44,238 nt of DNA from a virus: positions 1 through 44,238 of the IMG/VR virus record IMGVR_UViG_3300021364_000046. One strand, written 5' to 3'. The translations under genes and the position numbers were made by a program. Shown piece by piece: positions 13,535 through 28,200 of this stretch (the stretch's first letter is position 1; every line of letters starts with the position of its first letter). Below the pieces are notes generated by a model that made no database searches, was not told the DNA's origin, and saw only the letters and a program-made list of their open reading frames with translations.

Positions 13535-16198
13535 TTAGTATGCTCTGATAATATACAGTACGGTTAGTGATGGTGTATTTGGGTTGACCTGTACGCTCAA
13601 TCCCCTGTCAACATTGATGGGTTCAACATTTCCAGTTGTCATATTATTTATCAGGATAGTTCCAGGTAAATCCATTTGACCTCTTGACATTGTTAGGTCA
13701 ACAGTAAAGTGATTATGAGATCCCATCGAGTTTGATGTAAATGCATCAGCACCATGGTTCAATGTAGTAGGATATGTAGCATCTCTACCAGCACCAATAG
13801 CACCATAATAATCTTCCTCATCTGTAGTTACACCACTACCTCCATCTTGAGGTCCAGGGAATACACTTTCGGTTCTGAAAAGTGTTTCGGTTGAAATTTC
13901 TGGAGTAAATGGTGCAAAGTTTGATAGTGGGAAACCTAGAGTTTCTACAGCAGCATATCCTTCACCTTCTTGATTGATAGAATTGATTTTGTATCTAGTA
14001 TTGATAGGCTCACCACCATTGATCTCAATAGTATCCAATCTAATTGGATCGGGATCAAATGATGTAGTGCCAAGACCAGCATTGATTCTTCTTGGTGTGT
14101 TGAATTCGAAGTTCAATGTATCACCCGCACTATATCCAGTGCCAGGATTAATAACCTCAACGACTTTGAATCTGGTGTTACTTGGATATTGAGTACCACC
14201 TTCCACTTGGCCAATTTTTAGAGCACCAAAAGTTGTTTGACCAGCATTGGAGAATTCAGTAAGTGGCAATCCCAAATTTGTTCTTCTTTGTGTATTAAAT
14301 TTAAATTTGAGTTCTGTTCCTGGGGTAAAACCTGTTCCATTGTTTACAATTTCCTCAACTTTCCACCTTGAATTTGGTGGAAAAGGAGGGTTGTCACCTT
14401 CTCCCCGAGCAGGTTGAATTCTAATTCTTATTTCCGCACCTTCACCATTTCCATCTTCTGCTATTAGTGTGCCATCAGAAGATTTGCAAACAACCACTTC
14501 ATCATCATTAAAATTATTCCAGAATTGTTCACTCGATCCATCAGCAGCGTAGAACCAACCATCGGCATCAAAGTTCCAATTTTGTATACCATAATAATCA
14601 TCAGGTCCAGGTCCATTTTCCCAGTTGGGATCATCTTCAACGGCACCAATTCGATTATGATAACCAGTAAAAGTTCCAACATCAATTCCACCCCCAGCTA
14701 CAAATGGTTGTGGCCATGCCTCACATGTAATCTTGAGAACCATGCCAGTCCCCGTTCCACCCGTCATCTCAAACTCGTCTGTAATGGAGTCGTCTCCATC
14801 AGTCCATAATTCTAAACTTCCACCATCATTATTATATCCATATCTATTGAGTGATGCAGCATAATATCCACTAGAAGTAACAGCTGTGTTCGGATTATTT
14901 CCTTGAGGTGAAGATGGATCTTCATATAATTCAAAATCACCAGCAAATGTGGAAATACCACCTGTCGCAAGATTTGGATCTGGCCATGGTTCGAATGTAG
15001 CATTAACAATCAATCCTTCACCAGATCCACCTGTCATTGCAAAGTTACCGACGACAACATCGTCCATGTCGTCCCATCCCATAGATCCAGATAGATAAGA
15101 CCACTCACCAAGTGCTTTAGTATAATAATTTGCACTCACTGTAAGATCTTCATAGAGTTGGAATGTATCAACAGCACCTGCAGGAGGAACAAAAGTAACA
15201 CCCGCACCCAATCTATTCGCAGGAACTTGATCTGATATGTAGTAGTTTCTCTGTCCTAAGTAAAGTCCTGGTGGTGGGAAAGGAGCAGTGACTGCTGGTT
15301 GCTGAACATTTACAATACAACTATTATCATCTTGATATTCAACTGTATTACCATACTGAGAAACATTTCTACTTCCTGTTGGTATAATAGGAATTACATC
15401 AGAATCATCAGAAAAATTTCTGAATGTTGATAGTGTTGGCAAAGAATTTGCTGTAGAATCATATGCTGTCCAAGTTACAGTTCCAGGATTGAATCTATCT
15501 GCCTGTGCTTCAGCTGAATTCAATCCAATATCACCACCAGTGGTGAATTCACTATCTTGAATATCAAAGTTACCCGCCTCAAATAATCCAAGATATCCAC
15601 CACCAAGTTCTACTGATGGATAAAATCCATCTTCAGGTCTAGAGTGAGAGTGAGACGCTGTATGCTCAACACCCAACTTTCTAGGAATAATTCTTAGAGT
15701 ATCAAAGTATGATGGTTCCTCAAAGTCAATACCTTTGATCTTTCCTGCTAGTTCAGAACTAACATCTACAGAAAAATTAATATCAATATACGACAAGACA
15801 TTTGTCAATGGTTGCTGAGTAGATTCAGCACCATTCAGAGATGTATATTGCCCAATGACAAAAAGATCCTGAGGTTCAATTAGACTTGTCTCTAAATCAA
15901 TCAGAGACTGTCCACTGAGGTTAGGCAAATTGAATACATCATCTTCATCATAGTTTGGATAGTTATTACTAATACCAACAAATGGTTGCCCTGGTTCTAC
16001 AGTAGGACCATACAAATTACCCAAAGTCTGCGCTAACAGTGGATAATCTACTGCTCTTAGTTGCTGCCCTCGCATCACAATCCAACCTTTTGGAATTGCA
16101 TCTGGAGCAAGATCAGATGTGCTAGAGCTGCCAGTCCACGGCATGATTGTGCCGATGGGACTGGCTTTTTGTGCTTTGATTCTGTTATAACTTGCCAT
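13535..16198 (-). CDS. Collar-domain tail fibre protein, 887 aa
   Basis: The N-terminus (SPIGTIMPWTGSSSTSDL ... IPKGWIVMRGQQLRAVDYPL) is a phage tail-collar domain. The body contains repeated blocks of the kind DEFEMTGGTGTGMVLKITCE (residues about 400-520) and paired PGTGYSAGDTLNFEFNT / GTGFTPGTELKFKFNT motifs (about 625-715), which look like tandem beta modules. The end, PSLTVLYIIRAY, is typical of collar/short-fibre proteins. It follows the giant structural gene by 9 nt. It is a virion surface protein, probably part of a distal fibre. Confidence 0.8.
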   Translation of the reverse strand: MASYNRIKAQKASPIGTIMPWTGSSSTSDLAPDAIPKGWIVMRGQQLRAVDYPLLAQTLGNLYGPTVEPGQPFVGISNNYPNYDEDDVFNLPNLSGQSLIDLETSLIEPQDLFVIGQYTSLNGAESTQQPLTNVLSYIDINFSVDVSSELAGKIKGIDFEEPSYFDTLRIIPRKLGVEHTASHSHSRPEDGFYPSVELGGGYLGLFEAGNFDIQDSEFTTGGDIGLNSAEAQADRFNPGTVTWTAYDSTANSLPTLSTFRNFSDDSDVIPIIPTGSRNVSQYGNTVEYQDDNSCIVNVQQPAVTAPFPPPGLYLGQRNYYISDQVPANRLGAGVTFVPPAGAVDTFQLYEDLTVSANYYTKALGEWSYLSGSMGWDDMDDVVVGNFAMTGGSGEGLIVNATFEPWPDPNLATGGISTFAGDFELYEDPSSPQGNNPNTAVTSSGYYAASLNRYGYNNDGGSLELWTDGDDSITDEFEMTGGTGTGMVLKITCEAWPQPFVAGGGIDVGTFTGYHNRIGAVEDDPNWENGPGPDDYYGIQNWNFDADGWFYAADGSSEQFWNNFNDDEVVVCKSSDGTLIAEDGNGEGAEIRIRIQPARGEGDNPPFPPNSRWKVEEIVNNGTGFTPGTELKFKFNTQRRTNLGLPLTEFSNAGQTTFGALKIGQVEGGTQYPSNTRFKVVEVINPGTGYSAGDTLNFEFNTPRRINAGLGTTSFDPDPIRLDTIEINGGEPINTRYKINSINQEGEGYAAVETLGFPLSNFAPFTPEISTETLFRTESVFPGPQDGGSGVTTDEEDYYGAIGAGRDATYPTTLNHGADAFTSNSMGSHNHFTVDLTMSRGQMDLPGTILINNMTTGNVEPINVDRGLSVQVNPNTPSLTVLYIIRAY

Positions 16199-16207
16199 CT
16201 TTTTTTA

Positions 16208-19200
16208 TCAGACCTCCATTAGCCACCAACCCTGTACACTGGTTGGAATTCCGATTTGATTATTACTATCACTAGAACCAAGATAGATCAGAGCAAACGC
16301 GGCATTTGCTGTTTGGACAACTAGTTCACCAGATGGATATGGAGTAATTCTATCTCCAAATAGTGTACCGTTAGAATCTCCCTGAATTGGAGTTCCGCTT
16401 GCTTCTGGGGTTCTGATGACTAAAGTGGTATCATACTTGAGATTACCACCAACGTCAATTAGTCTAACAACATCACCAGTTTGTGCGCTAGATGGTAGAG
16501 TTACAATCAAAGTTTGTGTTGGTTGTACATTAACCATGTAGACAATATTTGCGGTCAAAGTTAGATCCGCTTCAGGTGATGCAGCAGAGATGTATCTAGT
16601 ATGCCTCGCACCATTACTGGTGTAGAAGTTAGTAACACCAAATGCATCAATTGATCTATCTTGCTTGACAGTAAGCGTGTCAGCACCATTAGTTCCAAGA
16701 TTTTGTACAGAAAGTACAGCGTCAGTTCCAGGAGTAGGAGACGCTTCACCTGTAATAGTTAGGGAAGTTCTAATTGTGCCATTTCCAAGGTTATCAATAG
16801 AGAACGATGGAGCACAATCTAGAGATTGAATAACGTTTTCTGGGCATGATGCTGGATATAAGAAGAAGTCACCTCTAGCAACAACACCAGCGTCCCAATT
16901 AAGTAGACCTTGGTGATCGGCATGTCCGTCATCGTTAGTAAACTTGAATAGTTCTGTCTGTCTGACGGAATCGTAGATAACAAAGTCGCCACCACCAAGT
17001 GTTAGATTGTTGGTAACATGCAAACTACCGTCTCTGTAAGACTTAGCACCATCAGAAATTTGCTCATCCATTACATTGGTATGAGTCTTACCAAACAGTC
17101 TGCCATTTACGATAGTTAGAACTTCTTCACCATTAGACTTATTGCTAAATCTCAACCACTGTTTGTAGTCTAGTTTCTGCTGTGAAATGTATCCTTTTTC
17201 AAGAATTACAGATAGGTAATCCGTAGGAGAACCACCAACTAATCTCTGTCTGATTTGAGCATCAGTGACTCTTGACCAATTTTCATGCTTGATTACTCTT
17301 CTTACAGAATCACCAATATTATGAGACATTTCAACCGTGCCGTCTTGGGCACGTGTTGCGACAAGAGTAGGAATGTCACTATCAGGAGCAATAACCTCAA
17401 TGACTTCAAGCAATTCGAGTTGACCAGCACCAGTGAAAGATTCAACAGGACCAACAGCAATTAGATCTCCAACTTCAAATCTTCCAGATCCTGTACCAAC
17501 AGACTGTACAGGAATTTGTAGTTTAGTTGGATCACTACCAGTCGCAGTTGCTGCTCTAATAGTAGTAGCAGGACCACCTTCGTTAGTAGTTTGAGGATCA
17601 ATGTAATAACCATAAGCAACTACATCAGATAGATCATATGTACTCAACTGAGCAGCGAGTTGAGCGGTTGTAGTAATAGAGTTGTTTGAAGACCATGCAT
17701 ATCCAATATCAAATCTACCTACATATGTTCCAATTTCAGTGGATCCAGAGCAAGTGTCTACTTCGAAAGTAGTATTGACACCACCATCATTTATTGTAAA
17801 TAGTTCATTGCGATTAATGACAATACTTACGTTTGTAGCAGAAGATCCACCAACGAATGGTGTATCCAGATAGATAACACCGCCAAAGATAAAGTCAACC
17901 TTAGTGTCTTGTAGAACTTTGACTGGGCAAGAATCTGTAATGATCTTGACAGCATCTCCTACCTTGATATCTGCAAGTGTCTTGTTAGAAGTATCAATGG
18001 TAATGTTACTGATAGTCTTAGATCTAGCTTCAATATCTCCTCTGAGTTGAACAGAACCAAGAGTTCCACAACCACCATCAATTTCTAGACTGGAGTTGAT
18101 AGTAAGGATCGATCCAGGAATGTTTGGATTACCAATCGTAACTTCACCAGTTACAGAATCAACAACGAATACATCCTCATCAGGATCACTGCAGTTAGAA
18201 ACTCTAAACTTCTGAACCTGCTGCTCTAGTGGAGCAACGACCTTGATATATTCTGGGGTCTTAGGAGAGTCATCTCTATCAACAATAATATAATCGTTGT
18301 TAGTAAGTGCTCCACCAAACTCAGCGAGATATACATTATCATTAGGTCCATTACCATCTAGTGCTTGCTCGGTCCATGTAGCATCAAACTGTACATTAAC
18401 CTTGTAGATAGGAGTTGTATCAGCGTGATTTTCTAGAACACCACCAAATGCACCAAACGGACGACGCTTGACCTTGACATAGTAAGGAGCGGCATTGATT
18501 CTGGTCAGTTCTACAATCTGTAGAATCTCTGGATGACTGGTTGCAGCAGAACCAGTTCCAACAACTCCACTATCAACAATAATATAATCGTTGGTTCCAA
18601 AGTATGGATCACCATTTGCTTTGACTGGTTGATTCTTGAGTGGTAGATAGAACTGATCAGACTCAGTAATTTCTGCAAGATCAGTTGGTTCAATCACACC
18701 GCCAATGTTGACTGATTGCTGATAAGCAGCACCACCCCACTGACCAGAACCAGCGGTGTCAACTTGGTTATATCCTTCATCGCTAGGATTCTTGACAAGA
18801 ACATTCAAGATGTCAATGTTCTTATTGAAGAGAGTCTCACTCAGGATTCCATCTTCGTGTGCGCTTGCATCTGTTCCTAGTTGTGCTCTGCCACCATCAA
18901 ATGCGAAGGAAGCAACACCACCACAGATGTGTACATCACCATTGAACTTAGCAGAAGCAATAACCTCTAGTTGGTTATTGATAGTAGTCTTACCACCTTG
19001 ACCTGCAATGTTGATCTCAGATGCATTTAGAGCAAAGTTGAGAGTCGAAGGACCACCAGAGTTGGAGAAGAAGTCAACCTGGGATGCTTGGGACTTGAGT
19101 TCAACAGTCTGACCAATTCCTCTACGGAATCCAAGCCACATATCACCATCAACTCTAAAGTTTCTGGTCTTGATCTTGGTGTAAGATAGATCTTCGTTGG

Positions 19201-22200
19201 TGTTGAGATATGCACCACCAATTTCTACCTTAGAAATACCAGCACCTGCGCTGTCGGGTGTTACACCCAACCAGATATTGCTGTGTTCAGATGCTCTACC
19301 GATATTAATGAATTGATCATCGGTGGTATCATTCAGCATATTCAGGGTGGTAACCTGACTACCGAAGTTGACTGTTCCAGTGAAGGTGCCATCATCGATA
19401 AGGTTGAATGTACCAGTTGTTTGAGAAGTTCTGATCTCAGCAACGGATGCATCACCATTGACTTCAATGTCACGCTCGAATCTTGCATCTTCAGAGAATC
19501 TGGAGTCACCCTTGACGACCAGTGCTCTGTCTAGTTCGGCATCAGTTGCGTTGATACCAACTTTACCCTCATTGTTACCTCTACCAGACTCAGTGATTAC
19601 TGCAGTCTCAGTAGAAACACGGAGAGTTGCATAATCAGCAACAGCAGAACTGTCGCCACCAACCAGCAGTGCATCTGGGATTCTGTTCTTATCACGATCT
19701 GCGAAGTTGGTGTGGGAGAGATAATCAGGAGTCTTACGACCGCTGATGTATGCATTACCAACAACGTCTAGGTTTGCACGAGGATCGGTGTTGAGGTTCT
19801 CAACAAATGCATTTCTGTATGCATCGTGAGTAGATCTTGCAATAGTGTTGACACCCAGTTTATAATCACCAATGGTCTCGGTCTCAGTTCTGAGTGCTTC
19901 ACCACCAATAACACCAACTTCCTTGAAGTTAGAGTTAGAGAACTCGATGGTAGGAGCGTCAGCACCTTGTGCAGTTCCTGCAATGATGTCTTCCCATGCC
20001 TGAGTATCCTGAGGAATCTGATCGATTACTTGGAAATGGCAGTAGTTATTAGCAGGATCAAATGGATCACCAGGCTTGGAAGCATATACTGTCCAAGTTA
20101 GGTTCAGTCTAGGATCATAGTAGAAGTTGCTGACTCTAATCTGAGAGGTAGAAGTAATACCAATATCAGCATTAGATAGTGCAACACCACTAGTGAAGTC
20201 TCTGAACTCAAGTTTAACAACATTGCTACCGTCGAAGACGATATTGTCAATGCTGTTATTTGCAATCTGCTGGAAGTAGTTTGCAAGGATCCATGCAATG
20301 GAACCATTCTTACCAACCTCCTCGCCCTTGAACAGAACATCACCAGGAGCAGGTAGTACACCACCGTAGGTGATATATTGAGATGATGCGATTCTTGTTC
20401 CACCAGCAGAAATTAGTGGAGACTGGTTAGGAGTTGCATTAGATGCTACACCAGCAACGGTGTGCGTCTGGAACATGTAACTCTGACCATTTCCTCTAGC
20501 ATTGAACTGGAAGATAGCAGATCTGATGCTGTTCTTGCTGAGTCTGATGTCACCCTCAGTTGGTGGTGCCCATGCAGTTCTGTCTAGACCCTCGTCTTGC
20601 TGCAACTGAGTTACAGGATCGACAGAAGATACGTTAGAACGGATGATTAGAGCATCACGCTGTTGAGTAAAGTCATCATCCTGAACAGAGATAGTTACAG
20701 GAGACTCGAAGTTGTTGACTAGTTGTCCATCACCACCAACAACCGTGATATTCTGGTTGAAGGTTACAGGTGTATCGAAAGTGGTAACGAGACCGCCTAC
20801 GGTATCATCCTCATCTCCATCATCTGCAAGAACTGCAGCATCGATGAATGTCTCTTCACCAGTAATAGCATTAATTCTTCTGTTACCGATATAGAGATCA
20901 CCCTGAGAGTTGATACCCGTGTAGAAGACGATACCAGCGTCTTGTTTCTTACTTTGGGCATAGAAGTCCTCTTCAGGAGTTAGGACGACTTCCTGACGCG
21001 CTGGGAGACCTGTGGAGTAGTTACCAGGACCGAAACCAAGGTATTCAAACGTGTGGTTACCAGCACGAGCGATAGATGGTCTACGGAGTTCAACATAGTA
21101 ACGCTGATCAACAACAACTGTGCTGTCACCAGCGATAGGAATCAAGCGATCCTCAGAACCAGCGGTGGCGTTACCTCTTTGTGCTCTGATTTGATTGCTA
21201 CCTGCTTCATAGGAATTCTCGATGAATGCACTCTGCTTGAGTAGATCATCAATACCTTCTCTTGTTACAGAGTTCTTGAAGTCGTTGACGGTAACTAGAC
21301 CGTGAACGTAGTTGTCTGCAGCAGAGAATGCAGAAGGTGGATCGATTAGACCTGCGTAGTAGTTCTTCTCTTCATTAGATGTACCATTGTTTTGGAACCA
21401 GAGAGGATCGTTCTTATAGTTGAGAGGATAGAGTTTACTGACTGGCTGAGAGAACTTAAATCTACGGAAGTTATTGCTGACTCCAGCACCTGTTGGGAAT
21501 GGAGAAACGTTACCACGTAGGCAAGTTAGATAGTAGATACCATCTTGCTGACCAGCGATACGTCTCTGTAGGGTTTCATAACCGAAGATGTAGAATGTAT
21601 CTTCGATAATGCCTGCATCTTTGACGCTATCAACATAGTATTCAACACCAGCACTATCAGTGATTCTATCACCAGGGGTGATGGTATAAACGTTAGCGCC
21701 GTTTTGCTTGTAATAATACTCTGGGAAATTTTTTCTGATATGAGTCTTCAGAGGTAGCGATTTGCCCATGTCCTGATCCTCAAGCATGTCAGCAAAGACT
21801 TCAATGCTGCCTTGTGTTTGCTTGAATGTAGTGGTGGCAAACTCACTGTACTCTAGAGTGCCATTACGGATACCCTTGATGATGAGATAATGCTCACCAT
21901 TGACAGTGTAGTATGCATGGATATTGCAGTTACCAGAAGTATTGCCTTCAAATCTAGCATAGTTAGTGTCACCTGCTTGATTATCTGCTTTATCAGTTAC
22001 GAATGCACCACCCTGAGGAGCAGTAATCTTAACTGTGGTGAGAACTTCGTTTCTTAGTCCAGGGAAGTTTCTGGTATCGATAGCATGGTCAAAGACCGTG
22101 AGTTCTAGATACTCAATTGTCTCATCGATAGCATCTGGGATGTAACGAGCAGACTGAATAGTTGCCTGAACACCAGATGCAAACTTAGCAAACTCACGAT

Positions 22201-25200
22201 ACTCAACACCAACTTCTTTTCTGAATGGATCATAGAGAGAATCTTGATCAAATCCTGCAAGTTGTGATGCAGTTTGACCGATAAATTCACCTGGGTTCTG
22301 CTTGTTCTCAAAGCGAGCACCATATACTGTGCCAGTTACAGGCTTCAGTACAATCTTCTGAGGTACAAGTTTACGGGTGTCGTCAGTTCTTGTCTTGAGA
22401 ACAAATCCATTGATAGGATCTCTTGCATTCTCTAGGTAAGAAGGAATGACATAACGTAGTTTGTATGTTCTATCATCCTTGTCTCTATCATCCTCCAGAC
22501 GCTCGTACCACATGTCTGTGGATCTCTGTCTATCAGAGTAATCAGACTGACTGATTCTCCAGAAGATGTTATCATTGAGGACAGACTGTGGTTGAGCAGA
22601 ATCATCTCTACAGTTGATGTACCACTTACCAGTAGAAGTAGATCCATCAGTAAATGCTGGGTCAAACTTCATTGGTGTTCTACGCTTGTTAGCGAAGACA
22701 TCAAATGTTACACCACTTTGTCCAGCAGCAAACGAGATTGGATTTACATTTGCTCTTGCATCTGCTGGAGTCTTGTGAATCGAAATGATCTTAGGAGACT
22801 GATAGCGAACGTAGAATTCAACATTTGGATTGATTCTACCGAAGTTACCATCAAGAGGATCAGTTACAGCGACCAGTGGATCATTAATGTAACTCTGGGA
22901 GATGAGTGGCAAGTTACCACCTTCTGCTGCTCTGATGAATACCTTCTGAGGTGTTACACCATCGACAGGAATATCAAAGACGTGTGCTACTTCTGTTCTG
23001 ATTCTATCAGAAGACTCAAGAGAAGATGTGTATGCATGTAGATCATAGGACTCATCTAGAATAAACTGATAGATGTCAATCTCAACATCTCTGTCGATGC
23101 TATCAGTCTCAGAAGCATAGATGTATGTACCTGCTGCTGCATTCTCAGGAGAAGTTGCGAGCATCAGTGTTGTAGTTGCTTCACTATTCCAGAAGGAAGT
23201 GCCCGCATAGTTTTCAGGAGCAGTGAATCTACCAGGAGCGATTACATAGTAGGTTCTGTTTGTCTCGAAACCATTAGGTAGTCTGACGAGACGCTTGTCA
23301 ACATCAACATACTTACCTGTAACTGGATCAAAACGTGGACGTGGAACCAGTCTGACAGGTGTACCTGTCTCCCAGTTGTGTGGGTTAGATGCACCACCAC
23401 CAGTATCAATGGTGAATACAGTTGCTCTCTTAGAAAGAACAGTTGTGTCTACAGTCTGCTCTTGTCTAACAACTGTGCCAAGACCACTATTAATAATGGT
23501 AGTAATGACACCAATCAGTTGAGCAATTGCATTTGCAGTTCCCTCACACTCCCTGTAATTCTGAGATGTTAGACTATCAGCGATAACATCTGGGAAGACT
23601 TCTACACCACCCTGAGTCCATCCAGATTCAGGTCCAACCAAGACAGTGTTTACATCAGTGTCTGCCCATGCACCTTTCTCTAGTCTGAAGTGTAGGTTGA
23701 TGTTACCATTGTTGGTCTGAACAGCATTTACTGGGCTACCATCTTCTAGTCTAGAACCAATGGTTCCCAATCTAATTTGAGTACCATTTATAATCTCTCT
23801 AACATAGGCTCCTGCAGGAATAGTAGAAGTGACTTGAGTAATTGTACCACTATCAGAGAAGTTAAGTAGACCTTGGAGAGATGGTTGCTCTGCCGACCAA
23901 TCATAAGATGCTGCATCATACTCAGCAACAGACATACCAATTACAATACCACGAGTGTCACCAACATCTACGATGTCAGAACCAGCAGTAGTAGAGCAAT
24001 TATATGCAAGGAAGTCGAAGTTTCTCATGGCAGCAGTTGCCAACTGTCCGACGTAATCCCATGCATCTAGGGTCTCAGTCTTCTCACCATCAATGTAAGT
24101 GAGGTTGTTACCAACATAGTATGCTTCACCTGCTTGGATGCTGTTGATGTTACCACCAAGTCTCAAGTCATTGACAACAGCGTCAACGATGTAGGAAACG
24201 TCACGGAAGCACTTCGATGCTTCATTATTGATTGTGAAGTCGCCTTTGTTGAGTACAGGTAGACCAGCAAGAGAACCTGTACCGATTGCATCGGTAAGGA
24301 TATCAAATAGGTTCTCAATGGTGGAACGAACGTTAGCACAATCCCAGAGACCATTGGATAGTGGTGGGAGATCGTCTAGATTTCCAGCGAGAAGTGCGTC
24401 ACAAAGGATACCAGTTAGAGTGTCGATTGTTGCTAGAACATCCGAGCAGTTACCTACTGTATATACAGAAGGTTGATATGCTCTTGCAGCACGAGGATAT
24501 GCGTGCTCAGTCTTATAGTTATCCTTACCACACTTGAAGGCAATAGATTCAGTCTTCACCTTGACCTTAGTGCCAACAGGTAGACTGTGAGCACCAATAG
24601 TGAGTACAACATCACCAGATGCAGGATCATAAGTTGCAGCAGTTACATCCCATTCAACTAGAGGAGATGCACCAACATTAATTGTAATGCTGTAGTCAGT
24701 TACAGCAGTTGGATTGACATTCTGTCCGACGATAGAATCAGATCCAGGACGTGGATATACATGGTCGGCAGTGAAGTCGTCCATGTCACACTTGAATGTG
24801 AAGGAGTTGTCGTCAAGAGATAGTTGATCGCTGGTAGTTACACCGTGTGCTGCACCGAAGTACATCACAAAGTCACCAGTTACTGCATTGTAAGTTGCGT
24901 TGGTTGGAGTTAGTTGAGGACCATTAACAACGTTGACTGCACCAGCAGCAGCACTTACAAATCTGTGTAGATAGTTACCACCAGATACTACTGCACCAGC
25001 AGTTGCTCTGGAGAATGTATGTGGATAGAGGTGAGTAGAGGTTCCTACATTGATAGTGATTGTTTCTGCAGTAGCAGCAGTGATGTTGACTGCGGTATCA
25101 TATGCAGGATCCGCAGTAGCACCAGTTGTTCTCTCTGCAGTTAGCGTACCAACGCCACCATCATTTCCAATTGCCTGAATGATGATACCAAGTAGAGTAT

Positions 25201-28200
25201 CAACAGCACCTGCAGCAGAACCACAAGTAGGTAGCAGTTCATCAATATCCCAGTCATCAACAATCGTAAGATCCTTAGTCTGGGTTAGAGTGTTGCCAGC
25301 AGAAACAGTTACGGTCTCGTTTCTTAGAACTTGGATTGCAATGTTCTTGACTTCAGTGAAGACCTTAGCAGCTTCATCACGCTCAGCATCGATGAATGTT
25401 TCTACTGCATCACCATTGAAGATGTTAGTAACATAAACCTTAGCAGCATCATATGTCTTAGAGTTACCACCAAACTTAACATCCCACATTACCTCTTCTA
25501 GAACGTCATAAACGTCGTCTAGGCAATCCTGCTTGGTGTTACCAGCAGAAGGAGTGTAGAGTGGATATGCAGAGAGCATACGCTGATATGCTTCTTCAGC
25601 AATAAACTCTTTATTGTCAAGAACAAGATTATATGCATCAGCATGAATGTCTGATACAAATGGAGGATCTCCAACCTGATCAAGAGTAATGGTTAGATCT
25701 CTATCATAGTATTGGTTGTTTACTGCACGGTTCATTAGATCTGCAGCACGCTTGAATGCGGTGATAGCAGGTCCAACTTCATTGTCTACACCGTTAGAGA
25801 TGAGAGCATTCTGTGCGAAGTATTCTTTAGTTGCTGCGATAGTGTACTCGTTACCACCAAACCAGAGATCCTGTGCGATAGCATCAACAACGTGACCAAT
25901 GTCTCTACGGCACTTGCTTTCGCCAGTCTTGAAGGAACCTTCATTGTCTGGTTGGTTCCAGATTCCACCATTAATGTTACCAGCAGCAATTGCATCGGTA
26001 ACCAAATCTCCCAGTGTTTGAATTGCGCTCTGAACATCAGAACATGCTGCAGCATCTTGTCTATCGACATTACCACCAGCACCACCATACTCGGAAGCAC
26101 CTTCAGTTACAGTCAGATCCTTGTAGTATAAAGCATTGTATACTGCCTTTCTCATCTCCGAGATAGCAGCAGAGAATGCAGTGATGCTCTCTGCTTCTTC
26201 ACCTACAAGACCATTGCTTAGTGGTGTAGTAGCATTGGTGAAGTATTGTCTAGTGAATTCCTTGGTGTGCCTGTTACCAGCACAATACATGTCAACAGAG
26301 ACAGCATCGATAAAGTAACCAATGTCTCTACGGCACTTAGTTTCACCAGGACCAGCAGATCCCTTATTGATCTCAAGTGGCATACTGTTGAGGTTACCAA
26401 CAGTGAATACATCCTGAACAATAGTGTTGAGAGTATCAATCGCAGACTGAACGTCAGAACATAGTGCAGTCTGAGCATCAATCAATTGGTTTGCAGTGTT
26501 ACCAGCAAATGTAACTGCATCAGTTGCAGCACTTACAAATGTATGTTGACTGGTGTTTGTACCACCATCACCAACATTAACAGTGATTGTATCAGTGGTA
26601 GCAGCAGTAATTTCTAGGTACTGACCCGCAGCGGGGTCAGTATTTCTTGGATATGTGTGCTGAGTAGCATCACCATCCAGATCACAAGTAAAGGTTAGCG
26701 AGTCAGTAGCAATGGTGATATAGTCGCCAACAGACAGACCATGATTAGCAATGCTAAGAACCGTAGCACCAGTGTTTGGATCATAAGTTGCACCATGTGG
26801 AGTGAAACTCTTAGTTACCTGACCATATGCAGATCCAGGTGCATTGTCTGCAGTGATGGTTAGATCTTTTTCATATAGTTGATTGCTTACTGCCTTCTTC
26901 ATCATCTCAGCAGCTTTAGCAAATGCAGTTCTGCTCTCTGTAGTCTCACCTACAAGACCATTAGCAATTTGTGTGGTTGCATTAGTGAAGTATTCTGCAC
27001 AGAACTTCCAAGTGTACTCGTTACCATTAATGAATAGGTCAAGTGCAACTGCATCGACAAAGTAACCAATGTCTCTACGACACTTACTTTCACCTACTCC
27101 AGAGATATAAGAAGATTCTGCTGGTAGAGAATTCAAGTTGCCATTACTAATAGGTGTGGTGATGATGTCAACCAGAGTAGTAATTGTGGACTGAACATCA
27201 GTACATGCAGCAGAATTAGTGTTGGGAATAATTGTAGTTCCTACACCATACTCAGCTGTTCCAGCAGTAACAGTTCCATCAACAATGCTGAGTTGGTTAG
27301 CAACCGCAGCACGCATGAGATCACGTGCTTGGTTGAATGCTTCAACACTTTCAGTTGTCTCACCCTGTAGACCACCAGAGATCCAGTTCTGTCCAGTAGC
27401 ATCAAAGTATTCAGAGATAAACTTACGGGAATACTTGTTACCACCAACCATAAGGTCAAGCGATACAGCATCGATCAAGAATCCCATATCACGCTTACAC
27501 TTATCACCAAAGGTGTTACCACCATTGCCATCATAGTTTGGATACAATGCAAGCATATTTGCATAACCAGTATCAATGATTTCCTGGCGGTTTGCTTGAA
27601 TTAAGTAGTATGCATCTGCAAATCTAGAACGCTCGTCAGTCTGAGAGTCAAGAGGGAAGTAGAAATCACGATGATCGTATGCAATCTGTGCTAGTGCAGT
27701 ATCAACGATCTGATCTTTGTTCTGCTGAATGAGACGATATGCATCAGCATATCTAGAAGTACCATCAGTCTGCTGATCACCAGGGATATAGAAATCGGGG
27801 TGATTGAGTGCAATAGAAGCAAGTGCCTTGTCTCCAATCTCCTTGCTATTACGGCGGATCAGACGGAATGCATCAGCAAGTCTGGACTGATCATCAGTTT
27901 GGGAGTCGCCAGGAATGTAGAAGTCAGGATGATATACACTGATCTCTGCCAGTGCTGCGTCGAGAATGAAATCTCTATTGGCGACAATTCTGTTACGTGC
28001 ATCCTTGTTTCTGCCAGCAGGATCTTGCTTCTGAGAAACATCAATGGTTACGCCATTGGTTGTTAGTCCTGCTTCTTCTGCTGCAGAACCAGTGTAACCA
28101 GCATTAATACCATATGTTGTTAGTTCGCTGTTAGCATCAGGATCATATAGATCTGCTTGTACAGTCAACAGGTTAGCAATTGCTTTCTTGCAAAGATCTC

